A stretch of 64,000 nucleotides of DNA from Limnoperna fortunei (taxonomy: Eukaryota; Mollusca; Bivalvia; Mytilida; Modiolidae): positions 41,183,342 to 41,247,341 of the forward strand of contig OX104124.1 of NCBI GenBank assembly GCA_944474755.1, in the 5' to 3' direction. The notes under the pieces are model-generated. The model searched no databases. It saw only the letters and a list, made by a program, of their open reading frames with translations, and was not told the DNA's origin. The stretch's first letter is position 1. Each line of letters opens with the position of its first letter. Positions 44,231-64,000 of this stretch are shown here, one piece after another. The translations under genes were made by a program, and so were the position numbers.

Positions 44231-45217
44231 AAAATGACATGCAACTATATGTACGCATAACTTCTGCATGTTATTTGTCTCGCATCGACGAATGTTGCTG
44301 AAGGCAAGACATATTTAAAATTCTTTTATGTATGAATTTTGTCACACGTATAAAATTTTTGTTATTTAAAATTTAAGTGAAAATTTACGATGAAACTTGC
44401 ACTTGAGTCACTACAAGTGTGCACAATATAGACTCGGTTCGATAAAAAAGCAGGCATTTGTTTATATTTAACTTTAACGGGACACCTTGATAGGAATTAT
44501 TACAAAAGTTTGAGAAGCAGATTACTTATTTATATTTCTTAAGGAAGAATACGTCACAAAATAGGCAGATACAATGTAGCTTGCAGCAGAGATTTCTTCT
44601 CTCTGTTGCAACAGAGATTTCTTATCTCTGTAAGCAGTTTTTGTATTATTTCTGCCGTACATTCTGAATGCTGGTACAACTTAAATTTAAGTTGAACTTA
44701 TCAATATAGACTGGTAATGCTTATGGAAACGTTTTTTGTGTCAATTTTTTCACACTGTAAAAAGACCTCTGGCGACTGGGGTGAGATTTACGGGATTTGA
44801 TACCTGTTATTCGGTATTAAACTGTGTTCGTGGCTTATATAGTCGCTAAATTTACTTTTAAACAGCACATTTACACAATCGGAGCATCCTCGGTTTTTTC
44901 CGCCTACTCCTGAAATGATCGAGAGATATTCCGATTTTCCTTTACACCATTGATGAACATAACTAAATTAAAATATAGGGATAAATCTTTATCAAATAAT
45001 TGGTCAGTTCTAAATAACAGTAAGACAACATATGCATAAGAGTGCTGCGCAAACTTCATGTAAAGATTCTGAAGCGTGGGATTGTTGAAGATTTACAACG
45101 ATCTACGATAAAGTGTAGGCACATGTGTGCACACAGGCTGCTGTATTTTTCATTTGTTTACAAATAGACTACTGTTTGAATTATTATTTATGCACCGTCA
45201 ATAGATCAATGGCGTGT

Positions 45218-45310
45218 TAACAATGAGGTCGTGTTTGATTCGAACTTAAGGTGTAGTGTGCTCGACGCCAACATGAATTTTGAAGTATTCTCAGTTACCC
45301 TGTCGACAGT
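45218..45310 (+). mobile_element. Possible SINE head remnant
   Basis: TGAGGTCGTGTTTGATTCGA and GTGCTCGACGCCAA resemble the box B region and following block of the local SINE. It is weak. Confidence 0.35.
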
Positions 45311-45332
45311 CCACAGTTTTTTTCCCCGACAC

Positions 45333-45358
45333 TCCTGCCCCCCCCCCCCCCCCCCCCA
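45333..45358 (+). repeat. Poly-C run
   Basis: About 22 C in a row. Shorter runs occur at 6713-6728, 22988-23004 and, as G, 28710-28721. Lengths may be assembly-limited. Confidence 0.9.
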
Positions 45359-45600
45359 GTAAAATCTGAACAACATGGAATGGCTGAAAACAACTCAAAC
45401 CATGGGCCAATTAACTGTTGATTAACAGCTTCCTGCTCAAACAAAAATACGTATGTAATGCATTTTCTATTTTTCCTTGATCAACGGTATGTGTCAGCAA
45501 GTTACGGCAACTAACAGTACTTTGGCATATCATATATGACCCGTGTACGCTCGTTGTTGGCAGTTATTAAAAAAAAAGAAATGTGAAAACACATGGTCTT

Positions 45601-45606
45601 TTTATT
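45601..45606 (-). other. Poly(A) signal of hub gene
   Basis: On the minus strand this is AATAAA, 47 bases past the stop codon. An earlier AATAAA overlaps the stop codon itself but is too close to be the likely one. Confidence 0.45.
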
Positions 45607-45652
45607 AATAAATTTAATTGCATATAATGTCTAATTCAACATTGATATATCT

Positions 45653-58362
<12,710 letters not shown>

Positions 58363-58420
58363 TTTAGCAGATACCGACAGACTTTATATGTTGTCAAAAC
58401 ACCAAGACAGCGTTTTATTA

Positions 58421-58427
58421 GACGTCA
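58421..58427 (-). promoter_or_regulatory. CRE-like TGACGTC upstream of hub gene
   Basis: TGACGTC, one base short of the palindromic cAMP response element, lies about 60 bases upstream of the proposed start codon. A TATA-like ATATAAAG also lies at 58382-58389, but it is so close to the ATG that it would place the start of transcription at or past the start codon. Confidence 0.25.
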
Positions 58428-59164
58428 AGCAATTGATAAGTGACGCTGTGCACAATTTTTAAAGGGGGGAATATTTGGGACTATTTTTATAAAATTAAAA
58501 TAACCAATAAAAAATTAAGGACTAAGATTATCTCTAAGGTAACGTGTAAGAATCGAAATTTCGTTTCAGATGTATTTCCCGCGTGCAAGAATTTTAGGTT
58601 TGTAAAAAGTCCTTATCCTGCTAATTGACACCCTGTCAAAACTTGTGTAATCCCTCTAATAACACTAGTTCCATTAAATTTTTACAACAATTATGTCGTG
58701 ACAGTCGGTGATTAATTACATTGAAGTCTATCATGGAATTAACCATCTTTCAGAATAAGGAGCAACATTAATTGACAGATAATTTTCAGACAAAATAAAT
58801 ATATTCTGCTGTTGTGTGTCATTACATATAAAATTGAAGATAATAAAATACAAAAATGATTTATGACACACTATTTTAAATTTAATATTTTGTAGCTTGA
58901 TGAAAACAAATCGTTATATACAAAATGTACAAACTGTCAATAAGACACATATATTTCTATAATTATCTGATACAAGTATAAGTTAGCAATATTTAAAGTT
59001 CAATGACCCTTAAGGAGATAACAAGGTTGATAGCAAAGACCAAAATAGAGCATTCAATGGGACATTCAATGATACCCGCCACGTTGCGTTGTTTTGTTTT
59101 TCATGAATACACTTTACTGCTCTACGACCTATGCAAATAATTTTAAATTGTGCACAGCTCAAAA

Positions 59165-59507
59165 AATACCAATGGGATTATGCTGAAATTTAAATTGATC
59201 TTCATTTTATAGTACTTGATAGTTATGCAAAGCTTAAACAAAATATGTTGACGTGTTTTCAAGTTATTATCTGGAAACACCAACTATTGACCAAAAATAT
59301 TTGAATTGGCTCAAGTCGAAATTACAAGTTAGATTGTGCTGAAAATTAAAACATGATCTTTATTTTTTAGTACTTAACAGCTGTGCAAAGTTTAAACAAA
59401 ATCTGTTGACGTGTTTTCGAGTTATCATCTGGAAACTACCGAGGCACGGAAGACGCACGGCGCGACGGACGGATACTCATATCCATACGGATGGTATAAA
59501 AACTAAT
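59165..59507. repeat. AAAACGCGTCAA dispersed repeat, inverted, with terminus
   Basis: Two units carry GTTGACGTGTTTTCAAGTTA and GTTGACGTGTTTTCGAGTTA, then a terminus CGACGGACGGATACTCATAT. It is the opposite orientation of the 2.9-kb copy. Confidence 0.5.
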
Positions 59508-59508
59508 A

Positions 59509-59570
59509 GTCCGAGAATCCTCTTCCACGCTCCCATCAAAGTCTAAAAAGCATTGGACAGCATGGCTAAA
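59509..59570 (+). repeat. GTCCGAGAATCCTC repeat, divergent
   Basis: It begins with the same 14 bases as the 25.9-kb hairpin and ends AAAAAGCATTGGACAGC. It is an imperfect hairpin version of the same small repeat. Confidence 0.4.
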
Positions 59571-60934
59571 GTCGTGAACAGAACAAGCAAGAATTGTATT
59601 CCAAAATCCCACTCACAAATAAACAACATGAATTGATTGCTGATGTTCCGTATTCTGAACCTTTATGAACTTAATGAAGAGGCCATACAATTTTTGAAGC
59701 CGATGTAATTAATTAGGCAAGTTATAACCTGTCATGTGGGCATAAAAATTAGATAAAGACTAAGAAAGGATAATATTTACATGAAAATTATCATTGTTCG
59801 ATTTCTTTGTTGTGTTTGGCACATGATGCAAGGGGCAAGATTTTGGGCAAATGCTGGGGCAAAATTGTAAATAATTGGCTCAATTTATTTCAACGTAGAA
59901 ACATTCTTGAGATAGTGTAAGGCTACCACAAAAAATTCAGGGGTACTAAAAGGGTTGGAGATAAAAATTTGGCAGAAAGCTTCAAATTTTATACAAGATA
60001 CATATTGTTCTTTTCTCCTTTCCAAAAGTTCTTTTTTATGTCCACAAACCCATTTTTATTTGTGTTTTTTTACATTTTCATTTAGACTAGTCTTTAAACG
60101 TGTAGAGGATATATAAGGAGAATTTATTAAATAAAAATATTTAAGGTTTAAAACTGGTCTAAATCAAGTTTTCAAAACAAATAATTAGGTTTAAGGAATG
60201 AATAAAGAAACATTTGTTAGTAAATAGGAAGCAGAGATTACACAATTCTAAATGTGTAAAGAATTTGTTCGACAATTTTAATGGTTGTCTTTTTGGTTTC
60301 CTCAGAAAAAAACCAGCAAAGTCATGTTCTGGTAAGGATTTATCTTGTTTCTTAGATTTTGTAAAGATGTGTACGTTTATCTTTTTAAAGAGATGAACCT
60401 ATACCTAAAACATATACCTCAAACTTTCCCTGTATGTGGTTTGAATGATTTGCGAAATCCTTTTTTAAGCTTGTTAAGTAACGCAAACGGTTTAGATTCC
60501 AAACTAGTGTCAAACCTGTTCTCATCAACAAATAGAAAGTTTAATCAACTGAAACTGGCTTTGCGCTAACAAATACGTCTACAGTATAATCATTACCGAA
60601 ATGTGTTCAAGAAAACCCGGACAACATTGGACACATAGTACTGGTAGTAGTGAAATCAACTTATACTTAAACATAACCTGTGACCATGTGATGGCCCAAT
60701 CAGTAGACAATGTCATAAAAGGAAACGTCTATCTTAATCTCCGAAAGTCGGAAAATTCATGATGCGGGATGTGACAAAACGCTTTATTAAACATGGTCAT
60801 ATATTCAATCTAATCTGATGGGTTCTAATCACCAAAAACGTTTTTAAAGTTACAGTTTTTGTATTTGTTTAATACTTCTGGTTTATATATATAGTTGTCT
60901 AATAAAAATAATTATAGCAATACTACTATGTAAA

Positions 60935-61745
60935 AATAATACATATGGAAACGCAATGTTTCGCTCTACCAAAAAGCATCATCAGGCGTTGACTGAATCA
61001 AAAATTCAAATAATAGAAAATATTTTTTGTTGTTCATTTTATACAAAAAATGTATACTGATGCTGATGGATCCAAAATATATTACTGTTGGGTCATAAAA
61101 ATTTTAGTATTCTACCTGTGGATTACGTTCGTTCATCAGGTTCTAGCGTTTTTAATTGATGTATCCAAAATGTTTCTCGATGCTCGAAGTCTTCTGGTTG
61201 ATGTATTCCACTTTGGGTATTGATCAATAATTTGGAATTTTACAGTATCAAAAGAGTGGCCTGTAGTTTTAAGGTGACGAGTTAGTGGACAATTTCTGTT
61301 TTTCGTGAAAAAGGAGCGATGGTTGTTAAGTCGCATTTTGAAAGCTGTCTCTGTTTCTCAAACATACTGGATGTTACAAATTCCACAGGTCAGTATGTAA
61401 ATACAGTTGCTGGATTTACAGGAACAATTGGAGTATATTATAAAGCTTTCGTTTGTTGTTGTGCTTCGAAAGGTACTAGCGACGTTTGCTGCTTTACAGC
61501 ATTTGCAATTCCTGCGATTGCATGGATTGTATCACAAGGTTTTGAAGGAGGGTTCATTTTGACTCTAGCATTTACAATAATATCTTTTAGACTGTTTGGG
61601 CGACGGTATGTCGTTATAGGTGGTTCAGGGAAAAGCTTTTTAAATTTGGATCATTATCGATAAGGTTCCAATGTTTTCTTACAACATTTGAAATGTTTTA
61701 AAGTCAGGGTGGTATGTGACGACTAATGGTATTCTGAATAATCCG
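60935..61745 (-). pseudogene. Penelope-like element 3' part with GIY-YIG endonuclease
   Basis: On the minus strand, RKHWNLIDNDPN and PEPPITTYRRPNSLKDIIV (about 61670-61575) match the thumb-to-linker region of Penelope-like reverse transcriptases. RLNNHRSFFTKNRNCPLTRH then HLKTTGHSFDTVKFQIID (61335-61210) matches the HF-GHS-D part of their GIY-YIG domain. The segment between them is frame-shifted and the reverse transcriptase fingers and palm are missing, cut at the TA microsatellite near 61755. SETLRF near 60960 is like the ending of such elements. Confidence 0.7.
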
Positions 61746-61753
61746 CGCCCGCG

Positions 61754-61754
<1 letters not shown>

Positions 61755-61786
<32 letters not shown>
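61755..61786 (+). repeat. TA dinucleotide microsatellite
   Basis: A (TA)n run at the breakpoint of the Penelope-like fragment. Confidence 0.9.
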
Positions 61787-61787
<1 letters not shown>

Positions 61788-61824
61788 CATAGTCTCTTAA
61801 AGAATAAATATAAACACTCTGTTA

Positions 61825-61870
61825 AATTTTCCGAGCGTTTCGGCCTCACGGCCTACCTCAGCGGAATTTT
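61825..61870 (-). repeat. Hairpin typical of Penelope-like 3' ends
   Basis: TTTCCGAGCGTTTCGGCCTC then ACGGCCTACCTCAGCGGAA folds on GGCCTCACGGCC. On the minus strand it reads LSEVGREAETLGKFN, resembling the end of a Penelope-like frame. It may be a second fragment. Confidence 0.35.
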
Positions 61871-61977
61871 ATTGCATAGTGATGAAGTTATGTTATTTGC
61901 AACGTTACAGTAGCCAACGTCATAATTTGAACATACATTGGCGGGAATCACAATCAAAATAATACGAATGGAAAAAT

Positions 61978-62091
<114 letters not shown>

Positions 62092-62135
62092 AGGATTTAT
62101 AGGGTAGGCTTCGTAAATTTGGTGGGGGAATTTTT

Positions 62136-62200
62136 TTGTGTACTCCGGCCTTCTCCCCCAATAAAAACTGGATGCGATGATATAGCTGAAAAATTTAAAA
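62136..62200 (+). mobile_element. SINE 3' fragment
   Basis: ACTCCGGCCTTCTCCCCCAA and AAACTGGATGCGATGATATA then GCTGAAAAAT match the SINE body, without the last tail bases. Confidence 0.6.
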
Positions 62201-63335
62201 GTTTATCAAACGACAACAATAAAAATTTCACAATGAAACAAATTTTGTCCACTGATTAAGGCATATACATGTATATCAATAGAGGAATAAATATTAATTT
62301 TTAAAAATTGCAGCAAAACTAAAAAAAAAACTTTTCTTCAAAATAAAATTAAAAGAATTTTTGTCTACGAGCATGTTTATTTGCAAATATGTGATATTGA
62401 TAATAAATGATAAAAAAAATTGAAACATTTTTAATATCTTAGACTTTTCTGATATTTGGATTAATTTAGACACATTGACTGATTAGGAGAAAATACGCAA
62501 ACACTTACAAAATAAAACGGAAATGGATGTTTAAACCTTATCAAATTATTCGTGTTAATGCCTCTTATCCTGTTGATTAAATGTTTGTTGAAGTGTAAAA
62601 ATAAATATTTTGGGGGTTAAAGGAAAATTTTCACATAATTTTATCTAATTTAGTACAAATAGGTTAAGATTATTTTTTGACTTCCTCCTTGTGCTATATG
62701 TAGACTTATTTTTGACTTTGAATCCAGAAAAATACAGAAGCAGTAGCAGTTTATACAATGAAATATTGAACATTGAAGAAAAATATGTCATACAATGGCA
62801 GATTAGTACAAATGGGTCAAAATTCAAACTGCAATCGATGGTTTACTGTAAATATGTCAAGTACAATGACTTTCAGACGTCAACGCGAGTGTATTAGAAC
62901 GCATACATTTTATTGCTGGATAAAACTACTGCGGAATGGCTTGACACTTAAAGGGGAGAAACCACTAATCCACTTCTTTCCGATTTTCTACTATTTGTTA
63001 TTTTTGTAATTAGTGCAGCTCTTTTACCTTAAGTGGAACTTGACCTACATCATACATATCCAGAATCGTACGTGAAGGGCCTGTTCTCTCAAAATTTCAT
63101 GACCTCTTTAAAACCTTCCAAGAGATAACCAGCTTCCGGAGTAAACCCCACTCTAAACATAGCACTTTCTTTTCAGAAAATCTTGGTATATAGGTCATGT
63201 AGTGAATGTGACATAAAACATACTAAACAGCATTAGAACAGAGCAAGTTAGGACTCAAAATTTCTCCAATATATTCACCTTTCAGAAAAACTTCCATTCA
63301 TCGAAATCCAGTTAGTAGTTTTTAATATGCACTAA
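62200..63335. other. AT-rich stretch, nothing supported
   Basis: Short frames near 62690-63009 lack motifs and splice context. Confidence 0.4.
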
Positions 63336-63339
63336 GATA

Positions 63340-64000
63340 AACAGGAGGTATACAAGTATTTAGATGAGTTTATACCATTGAATTGAACATGCTGTTGTCT
63401 ATTGCCTAGAAAGTGAGAAATCCATTTGAGGTTACTGTTCTTTATTCCATAATAATCTTATTTTTTTACTTAATCGTTCGTGACTTTATCACATGCTTTA
63501 GAAAAATCAAATAGACTTGTATCAACTTGATTTCCTTCTGATAAAGATTTTGCTAGTTCCTGTTTAGTGACAATAAGTCAGGTCTCGAAGGAACGTTTTT
63601 TTCTAAAATAATGTTGACTGTCACTCAAAATAATATTTTTATCAAGATGTTTTCTAATGTCGCTTGTTAATATATGCTCTAGATGTTAACAACATACTGA
63701 GGTTAGTGGAACTGGGCGATGATTGCGTTATGTTTATCTCCTATTTTAAAGATTGGTACTACATTAGCTTGTTTATAATAGTTGGGAACTGTGTCTTGGT
63801 TAATTGACCTTTGGAAAAAGTTTGTAAGGAAAGGTGATAGTTCTTCTGCTAGATTATTTAGAAAATAAACTGGAATATTATCAGGACCAGTAGCCTTGTG
63901 CGTATTTATACTTTTTAAAAGCTTTATTAGACCATTATTATCGACATTTATGTATAGTAGGATATTGACTAGGTCCTTTATCAGTCTTATCGTCGGCCGT
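63340..64000 (-). pseudogene. CR1/Jockey-like reverse transcriptase fragment, runs off the window
   Basis: Minus strand from the window edge: ATGPDNIPVYFLNNLAEELS, NYYKQANVVPIFKIGD, DSQHYFRKKRSFET, then VDTSLFDFSKACDKV with the first catalytic Asp of the palm, and GNRQQHVQFNGINSS. These follow the standard order of a CR1/Jockey-group LINE. In-frame stops and a loss of frame after GD show decay. Sequence past 63340 no longer matches, so the YADD box and the 3' end are missing. Confidence 0.85.

Larger units (their letters stand above)
44230..45600. other. Intergenic, small hairpins only
   Basis: CAGAGATTTCTTCTCTCTG and CAGAGATTTCTTATCTCTG form an imperfect repeat/hairpin near 44587-44630. A probable SINE head remnant follows at 45.2 kb. 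Nothing else is supported. Confidence 0.4.

Noticed and set aside
58382..58390. TATA box for the hub gene (ATATAAAG)
   Set aside because: Only about 27 bases before the ATG, so it would start transcription at or after the start codon.
60392..60569. Plus frame MNLYLKHIPQTF...
   Set aside because: Mildly protein-like, but no family, splice sites or neighbours support it.

Overview
This is animal nuclear DNA, AT-rich and intron-rich, and almost certainly from a bivalve mollusc. A mussel-like (mytilid) genome is my best guess, because of the dispersed repeats that begin TTTAGCTCACCTGG, carry units reading 'ATAGGAGTTATTGCCC' and end in a hairpin plus CTAG. tRNA-headed SINEs ending GGCGTTAAAC are also typical of molluscs. 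There are no bacterial-style operons. Coding sequence is a small fraction and lies in short GT-AG exons, so most long open frames here are accidental. A 200-N scaffold gap lies at 7240-7439.

Two multi-exon genes can be assembled by hand with matching splice phases. (1) Plus strand, 22675-37107: four exons, 187 codons. Exon 1 is the front half of an SGNH/GDSL-type hydrolase fold, and exons 2-4 encode a single membrane segment and a polar tail. A TATA box lies upstream and a poly(A) signal follows. The promoter and exon 1 sit inside a 2.6-kb transposon-like unit (21797-24373) with 278-bp inverted terminal repeats and a 6-bp target duplication. (2) Minus strand, 58362 down to 45653: five exons, 127 codons, encoding a stand-alone CaMKII association (hub) domain with no kinase domain. 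Its first intron appears to use a GC donor. A third, weaker gene candidate lies on the minus strand between about 19.9 and 17.4 kb.

Region by region: 0-9 kb is mostly unannotatable AT-rich DNA with small repeats and the gap. 9-12 kb has a SINE with target duplications, a GATGATAGTAACG element and a 310-bp-unit array. 13.7-17.4 kb is a nest of elements (TA-flanked MITE, ACGCGTAA-rich inverted arms, SINE, dead Tc1 transposase, foldback MITE). 17.4-19.9 kb is the minus-strand gene candidate. 20-37 kb holds the SGNH gene, with introns filled by foldback elements and satellite-carrying Helitron-like repeats. 37.6-42.6 kb is a 5.0-kb element with exact 19-bp terminal inverted repeats, interrupted by a Helitron-like copy. 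43-45.6 kb has more repeat fragments, including two 42-bp palindromes. 45.6-58.4 kb is the hub gene, with a hAT-like MITE, a SINE and decayed LINE pieces in its introns. 60.9-64 kb has a Penelope-like GIY-YIG fragment, microsatellites and a CR1/Jockey-like reverse transcriptase that runs off the window.

The two genes share no evident pathway. Gene models come from reading splice signals, phase and recognisable domains only; no transcript or database evidence was available.
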